NCBI RefSeq assembly: GCF_036370855.1
Contig: NC_088102.1
Coordinates: 36,059,835-36,123,834, forward strand
From: Dromaius novaehollandiae
Lineage: Eukaryota > Chordata > Aves > Casuariiformes > Dromaiidae
Reading direction: 5' to 3'
Length of the DNA stretch: 64,000 bases
Shown: positions 50,897-62,059 of the stretch, one piece after another
Position numbering within the stretch: the first letter of the stretch is position 1
How the letters are laid out: every line of letters starts with the position of its first letter
Position numbers and translations under genes: made by a program
The notes under the pieces: generated by a model
Told to the model about the DNA's origin: nothing
The model's input: only the letters and a program-made list of their open reading frames with translations
Database searches by the model: none

Positions 50897-53800
50897 TAAA
50901 GACCTCCGAGGCCCATGAACACATTATTAGTTAGAGGACCGAACACTGATCAGGTAGAAGAGAATTACCAAGCAATGTCTGAAACAGTATGTTTATGAGC
51001 TAAAGCTGCAGAGGCAGAAGTGATCTCAGGTTTCTCTCTGCAGTACTGGATCTCCGATTTTCTGAGCAAGACAGATCATAAAGCTCCACCTAATTAATTC
51101 TTCTATTAAGCTTATAGCTTTGGTTCAGCTAGACCATTCTTCTTGTTTTTAAAATGACGTAAATTTATAAGCCATCTACAATATTCACAGGAACAGTGTT
51201 CTAAGAGTTAATTATCCTCAATATTGCAAATTTGCATCCTATTGTCTGAATTTACAGAAATCGAAAGCAGTTACATAACTACTTTCAATTTTTGACCACT
51301 GACAGTATACATATAATCCACACCTTCAATTCTGGCAGAGATCTGCCTTACTCTCTCAGAGAGGAAAAGCTGATAGACCAATAAATATGAAGTAATTGGT
51401 CTTCCCAACTCTAGCATTATGTACTCTCCAAACTGCATAATTCATTATCCATCATATACATTAATACAGGCAATATTCCTCCTGCTCCCAGATGTATACC
51501 GCATAGTTATGCAATATAGTTATACATATAGTTAGATATAGGTAGTATAGTTAAGTAATTAATGCTTAACATACATACAAAAGTTGCACTTTTGTATAAG
51601 TGCAAGTAAAAGACTGAAAGTTGCACAGAAAATCTTAAATTTGGTATTTCCAAGATTCACTTTAAAATCTCAACATTGGCATAACGATTTTAGTATGAAT
51701 TTTCCAATGGAAAAATATAAAGGAAAAAATGAACAGCATGCTACTGGTTAACCAATAGAAAGCTTTCTCCCTGGCCTGTGTGCACACATGCAGACATCTG
51801 CTTCCATGCAATAAACTCCTTTAAAACATCATTTTCTTACTTTTCCACTATCTTTCCAAATCTTATTAAAAGCATCCTATACTATTCTGCATTATCACAA
51901 AGAAGAAAATTCAATGGAATTTTTAGAAATGATCAGTTTAGGAGAATTTCCAGTTAATGTATTCGCATATGAACATTATCAATGGAATACTGTCAAAATG
52001 TTAGTTTTATTACACAATAGATCCTACTGCACATACACAAAATGTGCTTTCTAATGCCTGTGTTGTATCTTTGCCAAATAAAAACAAACTAAAATGCATC
52101 TCATCCTGCTGAGGCATGCAACTATTCAAAAAAAGGTCAGAAAGCTCTGAGGAGAAAAAGAAAGTCATTTTATTAACTACTGAAAACAAAATAACCGTTC
52201 CTGTATGAGGCTGGCTCCTCTGCTCTTTCTCCTCCACCTCTCTGCACTGCCTCAAAATAAAACATAAATGTTGGACAGCAAAAAAACACAGCGATACTCA
52301 CCAGGTACACACAACAGTGTGCTCCATTTATGCTCATGTCTATACAACTAACACATGCAACTATTTGGCTCCTCATGTTCTACAACCAGATTTAATTCCC
52401 ATTTGCCCACACTTTCATATTCTTAAGGTTAATTTTAAAATTCAAAACTACAATTGATATGAAGAAGATTAAAGTGACTAATACCTGGAAACACGCAACT
52501 TACCTGTTCATGCTTGGAAAATTTTTCCAGAACATGTAAGTGACTCAGATGTCTAAATCACACTTTCAAATAAGTTAGACTAAGGCTTCAATTCGTTAAA
52601 AATATTTTTGAAAAGTGCCTTCATACTTTTTAAAATGTTGCTTCCTACAGTGAATAAACAGTCACCTTTTATTGAAAATACTGATCCAACAAATTGTTTA
52701 GAAAGAAAGTGAACACTCAAAGTGATTTAATGTTTAGAATATTCACAATGTAATTCAGTAACCTTACTATCCATAAAACAAACCAAACAACAGGCAAAAC
52801 TTCCTAACATTGTAATGCTAGTCCTATTAATAATTGTTTTATCATGACTATTACACTATTCTTTTAATTCTATTCTACAAAACAGAATTTATCAAAAGCC
52901 TGCAATATTCTCTATGAACTAAATGTATATCTGTGATTCCGCCTGAATAACTAGTAACACATTCAATTACTTTCTTCAATTCTGCTTACACAGAAGTCCA
53001 ACAAAAGCTGGAAATTTCTTAATTTATTAATTGAAAATATCGATTAATTTCTACAACAAAATTTGTTTATAGATCATTAGTGGACATTTTGTTGCAAAAA
53101 TCTGTAACAGTCTGAAGTACTGATGGGAATATATTCATATAAAAGTTTAAATACTTTTTTTGTGAATAATGCTCATTAAGCTTTTCTGTTTCAGTAGATT
53201 TTCCTATTGATAAATATATTCCCTTATAATTTCTGATAAAAACAAATGTTGTGCAGAGTTTAAATCAGAAAAACAGGGGGGGTTAGCCATATAAATGAGC
53301 ATGAACTAATTATTTTTCTTTTTGAAATTTTCTCCTGGGCTCTATTTAGAGTAATAGTGTCTGTAAGAATCAAAGCTGAATAACCCTTTTCAACTTCTAC
53401 CTTCCTTTTCGCATTTCTAAATTCTGTTCCATCCATGTCCTAGTTTTGTAAAACAAATACATTCTGCAATACAATGTGTTACAGACCTCCCTGAGGAGAC
53501 ACTGAATGAGAGCCATGTAGCTGCAACAGTATAGTATTATCTCCAGGCTAGTCAGTCCTGCTAAGAGACAGTGTTAATTAGCTACGATGCCTGAACTGGT
53601 CTGGCAAAACCATGCTAGTCACACCCAGTGAACTGAATCTGCTTCTCTGAAATGATGCTGCAGAGGTTGTAAAGACACAGGACAAAGCCATATATTTTAA
53701 AAGTCCAATTCAGCTATAATGTAACACATAGAAAGAGGTTAAAAAGTGACTAATTCTAGTATTAAAAAATTATTGTAAATATTTTCAAGGACAACTTTAC

Positions 53801-54344
53801 TGCTAAAACAAATAGGCATAGAGAGTTGAAACATAGCATGGGACTAGTCTACAGAAAATGTCTGGTTATTTTGTTAAAGTCATCTTCTGAACCGCTGAAC
53901 TTCTAAAACAGTTTTGCAAAAACGGATTATTAGCTGAGTGCTGAAACACTTCAAGATTTCTTCATTACCACCCTATCTGTCAGTCTCCCCAAGTTCAGAA
54001 AGGAATAGAGCAATCTCTGGTTCCTCCTTCTCTGTCTGTACAATTAATAAATTCAGTAATAAAGGCAGGCTGTAGGAACAGACAGAGATAGTGAAACTTA
54101 ATATGAGAAAGCAAGTACAAACCTCTGAGTTCTGGTACGGAACATGGCAGGTGGACAATTGAGAAGTGAATTCTGCCAGGAGAATCCTGTGCATCTTCTC
54201 ACATAAAGTTTAGAAAACAAATGGCTGAGGAAGGCCATGTTGTACTTGCCTACTTGGCTATGAACTGGTACTCAGTGACTCTAGATTGTATCTGATATTA
54301 GGATTAAAAAATTGTGTAGTGTTATGCCATTTGAGAATCAAAAT

Positions 54345-54741
54345 AAAATGCAGTACTTCAAGACGAGGCAGAGAAAGCTCTGCATATTCAGCCTGGAGGA
54401 GAGAAGTCTAAGGGTGGATTTAATCTATGCTTTCAACTACCTAATGAATAGCTATAGAGAAGGTGGAGTCAGACTCTTCTTGGAGGTGCAGAGCTAAAGG
54501 ACAAGGAGCAATAGTCAGAAGTTGCAGCACAGAAAACTCTGATTAGGCATAAGGAAAAAAACATTCCTGGCAGTGATTCAGTACAGGAACAGGGGCTAAA
54601 AGAGGTTTTGGAATCTCCATTCTGAGATTCAAAACTCAGCTGGATAAGGCCCTATACAACCTGATCTAGTTACTCCTGCTCAAAGGCTTTGGGCCAGATG
54701 ACCTCTAGAGGTACTTTCCAATATACATTACTCTATGATTT
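54345..54741 (+). mobile_element. CR1 LINE 3' end, 5'-truncated
   Basis: The plus strand carries the hallmark order of a CR1 3' region: TTCAGCCTGGAGGAGAGAAG, then a TACCTAATGAATAG..GGTGGAGTCAGACTCTTCTT segment, ACTCAGCTGGATAAGGCCC, GGGCCAGATGACCTCTAGAG, and the terminal TTACTCTATGATTTT, which corresponds to the CR1 end ATTCTATGATT. Only the last 400 bp are present, as is usual for 5'-truncated CR1 copies, and the reverse transcriptase part is absent. It is antisense to FMN1. This element is the best sign that the window is avian. Confidence 0.88.
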
Positions 54742-55439
54742 TAAGATATCTGTAATGCTTCTGTATGAAAAACAATGTGAAACATTGTCATTTCTCCCTT
54801 TTTAGTGCCTAATTTTACCTACTTACCTTTCAATCTTTTTTTTAAAGGATTATACAATGTTGCAACATGGGGCTGTCATAAACCAAAGTTTTGCACAGGT
54901 GAATTACTTAAAGGTGGGAAACTTATGGGTAACATAGTACTTCTGCAAAAGACACATCTGTCAACAACTAAATTAAGCCCTAATCCCAAACCATGTATCT
55001 TGGAGTTACTGAAATCCAACTGATTATTAAAGGTAACTGATCTAAAAGATGTATTCTGTACTAAACATATTTTAAAAATTAAGATCCACTATATCTTATC
55101 CTCAAGATAAAAAAGTGAATAATAAGTCTCACTGACAGCTCTAAAATCTAATTTAAAAATCCTGGTTATTTTAATGCACACAAAGGCTATTCTTTCAAAA
55201 CAGAAATATATCTACATTGGACACGGAACAAGGATACCTTTGGGGGGAGAATGGGGAGAATATTCACTGGACTATCAATTCTCCCGAAAAATTTTTCACA
55301 GCACAGAATTTTGTAAGGATAACTCCATTCTCTACCATAGAAAGAGCTTTAATAGTCTCTATTGTAGAGCTTTAGCACGTAATAATGCCATCAGAACTCT
55401 TCCTGCACCTTTGCATACCACGAAGAACCCTAATTCAGA

Positions 55440-55640
55440 GCAGGACAAAATATGCGACCCACCTAACAGTCTATTACATTATTTATTTTCTGTACCATCA
55501 GCTTTCTCCTGTATTCTTTGCCATCTTGACTATGTGTACTGCAAGATCTTGGGAACAGAGATTTTTCTACTACTTGATACTTGTGTATTGCATGGGGACA
55601 AAGGCTCCCTAGTCCATCCCCAGTCATTATCATAATAAAC
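55440..55640 (+). mobile_element. Ancient L2/MIR-like 3' tail
   Basis: ACTGCAAGATCTTGGGAACAG, AGATTTTTCTACTACTTGAT, CTTGTGTATTGCATGGGG and ATCATAATAAACATAAA follow the order of the TGTAAGCTC..GGGCAGGGAC..GTGTCT..CAGCGCCTAGCACAATGGGG..AATAA tail shared by ancient amniote L2/MIR-type elements. The 153-residue ORF spanning this stretch is therefore probably fortuitous. Confidence 0.5.
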
Positions 55641-57229
55641 ATAAAAAAGGATTGTGTAGTTATGGAATGGATGAATAGCGCTAAACTTTATGGGGTATTA
55701 AAATATAACATTTTAATATGACATATTTTTAAGGAAATAAGTGAAAATGTGAAAGTTTAATGACACAATGTTATACAACTCTAATATATCTTAAGGATAT
55801 GACTGCTTTGTCTCTGGGTAGTAGAGTTCAGTCTTGGGTATACCGAGACAACACACATGCACACATATACCATGGGCTGGATCATTCCTGAGCCCTCTTA
55901 ATGTCCATGAAGTCTTGTTTCTGTTTTAGAGGAAATTATTGCTTTTCAATCACAAATATGTGTGAGTATACACACCCACCCACATACGTACTCAGACATA
56001 CTCAGTTAATTTTGTTGACATTTAAAACATACACACCTCACTGGAAAATTGTTAGTATGAAAATTGCAGTTAATATCTGTACTGCCAGCTGTGAAAGAAG
56101 GTGAAAGCAAAAATTATGTGGATTTTCAACAGGATCAGAATGTCAAAAGCTCATAGGAAATTTCATTAATTATGAGTAACAAAGCTGGGCTCTTGAAAGT
56201 ATTCAGAATGGACCTAGCTTGGTTTCCATTTTTCATCCTTCAATAAATATCTGTGCTTTTTCAGCTGTTATAGTCAAGAATACTAAAAAAGTTGTAATCA
56301 TTAGGAACATCACAGCAAATGATACAAGGAATAGACTGCTGCTTTCTCTTGACTACTGTTCATGGAATAACATCCTAACATTTTATGAAATGCACTGCAG
56401 GGAAAAGCAATGAGTATGATATAGAGGGAAATAATTATTTAAAATTAACTGCACCACAGATTAAGATTGTTCACCTTCGGTGGGAAATGAATAAGGTTTG
56501 TGGTAAAACATATACAACTCTATCATGCTTTGGTAAAGCAGCTTTCTTTTTAAAAGTCTTCATATGATTACACTTTTCCAGTGTTCCCTGCTATTCCGTG
56601 AGAATACCAAGCTAGTAGCACTGTCCAGAATAGACAGAAGAAAAATCTTATTTGGTCACAGGGAAAGGAAAAAGTGGAAATCATTGCCCTAGAGAAGAAA
56701 TAAGGAATGTGATGATCTTAAAATATTGATACAAAGCACAAATTTCCTTTTCTCAAAAAAATGAAGATTAATTGGAAAGTTAATGCCTGTCAAATGAATA
56801 AATATATTTGCTTATGATACCACGTAATAACTGAAAATCTTCAGAACAAATGACTATATAGACCTGAAGTGAAATGCTGGACTTTCAGAAAACATTTTTT
56901 TCCTATGACTTTAAAGTGGAAGCAGATTTTACCCTTTATAATTGCCATTTCACTACTTAACATTGTATCCTTTTATACTTCTGCCCCCTTAAAAGCCTAC
57001 ATTAAATGTATTTTTTTATCATCATCTTTAACCTAAAAATGCTCACGACTGCAAAGATTGTGCTGGAATGTGTGTTAAAAACCTGTTGGATTACAGTTCT
57101 CCAGAAGTTTGTTTTAATTTTTGAGCCAAACTTCAGTTGACACTGCCCCTTTAAAGTCCAATCTGAAAGACCTCCAAATAGTAAATTGCGTGGAACTCAA
57201 TCTGTTTATCTGTAAAGGATGAAAGGGTT

Positions 57230-57315
57230 TGTGCTCCATCTAGATTTGAACTCCTGGTTCCACAGTGTCTAGGTATTTCAAGCCAGAGGTTTACACCATT
57301 AAGACATGCCCCTCT
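57230..57315 (-). mobile_element. tRNA-derived SINE head (relic)
   Basis: On the minus strand, TGTCTTAATGG resembles an RNA polymerase III A box and AGTTCAAATCT resembles a B box, about 43 bases apart. Between them is a tRNA-like anticodon arm region (CTCTGGCTTGAAATACC) with a long variable part, as in Leu or Ser tRNAs. The acceptor stem does not pair and there is no intact tRNA, so I read it as the head of an old tRNA-derived SINE. The family is uncertain. Confidence 0.4.
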
Positions 57316-57475
57316 GGAATGGTATCTCAATCTTTCCTATTTTAATATCCATGATAGAAAGATAAGTCAATGCTTTGATAAAATAGTGAAAAAACATTTA
57401 AAAATACTAAATAACTACTCTTATGAATCGTTTCTATCAGAATTGCCATTTCAGGTGGAATAGGTGACATTTATC

Positions 57476-57490
57476 TTTTTTTTTTTTTTT
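57476..57490 (+). repeat. Poly(T) run (T15)
   Basis: Homopolymer tract. On the minus strand this is A15, lying about 160 bp upstream of the SINE-like head, so it is not that element's tail. Confidence 0.9.
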
Positions 57491-57724
57491 AAATCATTCT
57501 GTACAATTCGCAGAAAAAAAGATTTGGTAAAAGTATGTCACTAACAGGAACATCTGTTTGTTCCCTAAAGGCACATAAGAAAACCCCTCCTTCATTTATT
57601 ACCTATGTCTCATCCCACTTGCAGGGTAATCTGCTTATGACTACCTTAGCCAACCAAACTGTAAAATAAATCCAATGTACCCTATAACACAGGCAGCTCC
57701 AGTTAATATTGTTCAAATTATTTA

Positions 57725-57785
57725 CATCTGAAGGGCCGCGCCTGTCTGGATAGCTGGGCCCGACGCTTCTCTGGACTTGGTTTCT
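57725..57785. promoter_or_regulatory. Short CpG-dense patch
   Basis: GGGCCGCGCCTGTCTGG and GCTGGGCCCGACGCTTC form the most GC- and CpG-dense 40 bp I noticed outside exons, within otherwise AT-rich intron. A second CpG-containing stretch follows at about 58390-58620 (GATTCGAACGTC, CCTGCGAGAC, CCCGGGTCGAAC). This could be a small regulatory element, but function is inferred only from composition. Confidence 0.25.
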
Positions 57786-58354
57786 GCTAGTCACATCTGT
57801 TTCAGCTTTAGACTTTCACTGGTATTCTGCCAGCAGCCACAACTTTTTAATGGCTGCAATAAACTACAGAGACTCATCAAATCTTTGTTGTATGTGTTAA
57901 AATTATATCCTCTTCAATTAAGATTTTTATTTAAAAATAAACTACAGCATTATCTAAAGAGAAAAATGTGAAAGGCAATATTTGAAAGAGATACAACATC
58001 TTTATATGACCGTTTCATTGTTTAAACGTAAGAGAAATTAATTACAGGAATGCTTGTTACCATTCTGCTGTGTATTTCTGAGTGACAAAATATCAACATC
58101 TGAAAACATTTCCACAACCTTTTTTTGTTTCAAATCTTTCTTTGTTGTCATTAACTTTATATGTTAATTGGTTTTGCTGGGTTTCAAACACATCTGTACA
58201 AAAAAATATTATAAAAAAAAGCCCAACATAACATTTTTTCTACATTTTCTATAAATATCTAAGAAAATACCAGGTTGAAACAGAAATTAGTGATTACAAG
58301 ACAGCTGCAGTTATTATTTACAAAGTTAGTTAAAATGCATTAGCTTTTCCTACT

Positions 58355-58371
58355 TTCTCTCTCTCTCTCTT
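58355..58371 (+). repeat. (CT)n dinucleotide repeat
   Basis: Seven to eight uninterrupted CT units. Confidence 0.85.
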
Positions 58372-59063
58372 TGCAATGTAGAACAAAAATGATTCGAACG
58401 TCAAAGCCTCAACAGAGATCCTGCGAGACTAAGATGTATAACAGCAGAACTACACACTGAAAAAGTACAAGATCAAACACAGATCATGTTTCTGCACAAA
58501 CTAGCCTAAGAGAGGGCAGGCCAAGGGTTTTACAGGGCCAAGCGATGAGAGGAGATAGAGCACTCACTTATGCCCGGGTCGAACAAACAACAACTGATAC
58601 TTTCCTACCACTGTTAACCTTTGAAACTATCCTAAAGATGGCACTGACCTAATTCAGCCATTTCTAACTGTAAGGATAAATTATTCTTTAATGCTTCTCA
58701 TTGTCTTACATTGAAAAATTAAAAACAATCATCTTGTTCAACTCTGATTCTAAAAATACTCTTCCATGTTGATGCAGAGCTGTATTATCTAAATGCAAAT
58801 AGAGAAGTTTTTAATAGGCTTTTATGCAGATTCTCTCCCTGAACTCCATTTTCTACATAACACTGCTTCAGTGCTACTCTTCCTTAACAAAAGTGACAAG
58901 CTTAAAATATTCAGTCATCATTTGCTGAGTTTATTTTAAAAAGTCACATGAAGCACAAAAAAAAATGAAACTGGCTGGAACACTTAGACAGCAACCCTTC
59001 CTACTTTATTTCCACTCAGTACCTTGATTGATAGATGCGTTGGGTTTCTGAGCCCCTCTTTAT

Positions 59064-59087
59064 AATAAACATTTTAAAATGTTTATT
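59064..59087. repeat. 24-bp perfect palindrome
   Basis: AATAAACATTTT is followed directly by its exact reverse complement AAAATGTTTATT, with no spacer. It reads AATAAA on both strands, which could act as a poly(A) hexamer in either direction, though this may be chance in AT-rich DNA. Confidence 0.9.
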
Positions 59088-59581
59088 TTATGTCCCAGGG
59101 TGAAAATATTTTGAACTGGAGCTTTCCATTTCCCTTTGCTGTGCCTTGGCAAGCTGTGTTTTATTTCTACATTAATAATATTCAAGCTCTCTCTTGTACT
59201 GTTAAATTGCTGTTATACAAGTACTGAAGAAAGTATTTATGTCACGGAACTAACAGATACCTACAGTTAGATGCAGCGTTTTGGAGAAGCCAGAGGAAAA
59301 TTCACACATAACTGAAGAAAATTTCAGAGAGATTTATTTAGGGGCTCTTTGATTTTAAAAGGGAATTACAGAAAATTATTTTTCAGTATTTTTACTTTCT
59401 TTTCTTAAGTCTTGAGTTTAAAATCATTTCTTCTATTTTATGTGGGTAATTTGTGCCACAGTGTAAAATCTCTAAACGAATCAGCACTATAAACCTAATT
59501 AGCAATAAGCAAACCTCATAAAGGTCTCATTTTAAATGGCACTTAGTTGTTAGCAGAACAAATGTGAAAATTTCCAGTTAC

Positions 59582-59702
59582 CTTCTAGATCTCTCTTCAG
59601 TTTCCTTAAGTCTTTTATTAGGTCTTCAAACTTAACTTGGGAGGCCTGGAAAAAATCCTGTGGTTCTGGTAAAGGAAAAATACTCTTGTCTGTTCCTGCT
59701 TC
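59582..59702 (-). CDS. FMN1: FMN1 internal exon (FH2 domain), sixth from last
   Basis: The 121-nt exon encodes 40 residues plus one base. It opens [18 protein letters not shown], runs through [18 protein letters not shown] and ends DLE. This is a strongly conserved stretch of the formin-1 FH2 domain, where helices pack late in the fold. The incoming junction is phase 0. The outgoing donor GAAG|GTAACT leaves one base that pairs with TC of the next exon to give Val. The acceptor is unusual: the bases upstream of the AG are a (GTTT)5 tetranucleotide tract on the minus strand, which stands in for a normal mixed pyrimidine tract. The neighbouring intron towards the 3' end is 14.8 kb. Confidence 0.95.
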
Positions 59703-59704
59703 CT

Positions 59705-59724
59705 AAACAAACAAACAAACAAAC
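59705..59724 (+). repeat. (AAAC)5 microsatellite forming a splice acceptor tract
   Basis: Five AAAC units on the plus strand read (GTTT)5 on the minus strand. They abut the AG acceptor (59704-59703) of the FMN1 exon at 59582-59702, so the pyrimidine tract is itself a tetranucleotide repeat. Confidence 0.93.
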
Positions 59725-61384
59725 GGGCCACTATGAAAATTAAATACATTTGCAGTCAAATAAATTACTGTTTCTGAAACTTAACTATAAAATAGTATTA
59801 TAAAACTTCAAAAATAATACATTTAAAATAGTTCTTGCTAAGACAGCATTATTTATTATTTCAGATGAAATCCTGACCTTACCGAATCAATGAGAACATT
59901 ACTACTGACTAGAAAAGGACCAGGATTTCAATCTTCATTTTCAGCCCTCCCATATCTGCAGGACAAAGATCATATAGTCACATTCTAATTTTCTAAAGAA
60001 AAATACATATTGCTTAACTCAAAGGTTTTTAATGTCAGATGGATTACGTGACATCAACTTCCCTGTGTTCTATGCCTAAACTGCTTTGCAGCTCAGAGCT
60101 GTGGTTGAAGTAGAACATGTCTTAGGGAAAAATATCCATTCTTCATGTTGAAACTTCCTTTTAGAAGCTATAATGCAAACCATGCTTAATTTAAACTATG
60201 AAACAATACTGAGCACACAACATTTCAGTTCATTTTATATCAATAAAGGTCTAGATAAGGGATTAAACGTTTCTTAAAACCAGAAAACATGAATGACTAT
60301 TTTAACGGAACAAGTGATTTGATGCCAGAAGTTTGTGGTTTCACTTTTTCCCAATTCATTAAATATACACACACTTTATAAGCCCAAACTGAAAACAATA
60401 TTTATATATTGCCTACAGTGTATTACACAGATAAAAATACACAGTTGAGGGTTTATGAAGCTAAATAAATCACATGGTTTAATGTCTATATGGAACTCCT
60501 AAGCCTAGACCTTATATTTAGGACAATAGTAAAAAAATTCAGGACTAAAAAAAAAAAGAAAGCTTTGTCTCAAGAGAAATTCTAACAATTCTAGTGCATA
60601 AATGGTATTAAAATGACACTGCACTTTACAAGTATATACTGGTGAGTTTAAATTCTATCTGTTCTTAGATTTCAGTCTTAAATAAAGGATAATACATAGT
60701 TTGGAGAACTAATTGTTTGTGAACAGTGAAAGAAAAAATTACATTACTATAAAGACATGAACATTCAGGAAAAAAGTTAGTTAAGTGGATGAAATTGCCT
60801 CTACTTCCTCACAAGAGTAGATAAACTGTTTTGCTCTACAAAATTCCCATTGTAAAATTACAGTCTAGCAGAAACTTGTCAAAATATTAAATAATTAAAT
60901 CGTTAGCTTCAACATCACTGAAAAAGAGATAACAATACACATATGGATACCCTGAGAATGGAGAAACACACAGGGTACACAAAATTGCTTTTGTGAGCAT
61001 CTTTTTACAAGAAATTTATTTAGGGTAAAGTAATGACACCTTGTTTCCTTGCTACAGAAAACAAAGAATAAAAACTTTCTTGAGTATAAATTTACATAAC
61101 TGGTAGTTTTCTATCTCTACGGCTCAGCCTGAGGAGCTGTTCCACAAGCTCCTGACATACAGACCCTTCAATGCTGGAGATGCCTTCAGTTACCGCAGTC
61201 TTACTCCTGGAAAAATATTCATGACTACTAACCCTTCAATTCAACATCCACAAATAAGAATGAACAAAATTAACAAATGAAAATAAATGAAAAAAATGTT
61301 TATATTCAACTAGAGATAGGACCATGAAAAATAATTCTGGTCTTAGAAATCAAAGATGAGGCATAGACATATTTTTAATTTCAG

Positions 61385-61399
61385 AAAAAAAAAAAAAAA
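61385..61399 (+). repeat. Poly(A) run (A15)
   Basis: Homopolymer followed by CAAAAAAACCC. It is possibly a degraded retroposon tail, but no body is identifiable. Confidence 0.85.
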
Positions 61400-61999
61400 C
61401 AAAAAAACCCATACTTAAAAATCAATCAATAGCGACATTTTCATTTAAAAGAAAAGAGTTCAAATATTGCACTCCAGAACTGTGGGCACTGCTCCATAAA
61501 TGTAAATAATTCAAAGCAGCAGAACCTCTTCCCCGCATTTCCAGTCTCTAACTTCATCACTATCAACTGATTCACTTATCTTAAAATACTAACCTGTCAT
61601 TGTATTTTGCCATGAGAGGGAAATCACGCTTCTGACTTCCATTATTATCACATCAAAGTAAGACTTACAAGGTTACAGTAATGTGAGTGTAAGGAGACAG
61701 GACTGCAACGACCACCTCAGCAGTCCACAACAGTCACAGGCAATCGTCTGCAATGTTTAGTTCAAAAGAATCCCAGAAGTTCCACACTTAATGTAAGATT
61801 TTCCAAAACTCTATTATAAAACCTGTAGCAAATTTCATACCTATGAAAGCCTGCAACTACTAAAAGCAGAAGAGATGGATACTGTTTTCCTGTTACAGCT
61901 ACTGTACTCAGATTTTAAAAAAAGTAAATACAAAGCCTTTTACAGTCTGTTAAAGAAATATACTTTTAAAGGGGCTGATAGAGCAAAGGGATCTTTTAC

Positions 62000-62059
62000 C
62001 TTATCACAATGGCGTAGGTAATATATGACAACATAATCCACAAGATTGATACCATTATC
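62000..62059 (-). CDS. FMN1: FMN1 internal exon (FH2 domain), seventh from last
   Basis: This 60-nt exon encodes exactly 20 residues, starting DNGINLVDYVV and ending YYLRHCDK. It matches the FH2-domain segment of the formin-1/formin-2 family that precedes the [15 protein letters not shown] block. The FH2 domain nucleates and processively elongates unbranched actin filaments as a ring-shaped dimer. On the minus strand the exon follows a pyrimidine-rich TTTTTTCCCTAG acceptor and ends AAG|GTAAAAG at the donor. It is phase 0 at both ends, so it joins cleanly to the exon at 59702. The exon before it must lie beyond base 64000, because I see no FH2-like segment between 62060 and the window end. Assignment to FMN1 rather than FMN2 rests on the whole C-terminal chain. 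Confidence 0.9.

Larger units (their letters stand above)
44813..59581 (-). other. FMN1 intron (14.8 kb)
   Basis: Intron between the exons at 59582-59702 and 44720-44812. It holds copy B of the local duplication, several simple repeats, the best preserved CR1 of the window (54345-54741), an L2/MIR-like tail, a tRNA-derived SINE relic, CpG-containing patches near 57.7 and 58.4-58.6 kb and a 24-bp palindrome. The stretches 46-47.9, 48-50.1 and 51-54.2 kb show nothing I can name. Confidence 0.8.
59703..61999 (-). other. FMN1 intron (2.3 kb)
   Basis: Intron between the exons at 62000-62059 and 59582-59702, with donor GTAAAAG and an acceptor built from a GTTT repeat. It contains a poly(A) run at 61385-61399 and is otherwise AT-rich without recognisable elements. 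Confidence 0.85.

Noticed and set aside
55174..55635. 153-residue plus-strand ORF
   Set aside because: Its second half overlaps a recognisable L2/MIR-like repeat tail and the peptide has no protein-like pattern that I recognise. Treated as a chance ORF through a repeat.
57230..57315. Functional tRNA gene
   Set aside because: A- and B-box-like motifs are present but the acceptor stem and anticodon stem do not pair well, and no T-run terminator follows. It is better read as a SINE relic.
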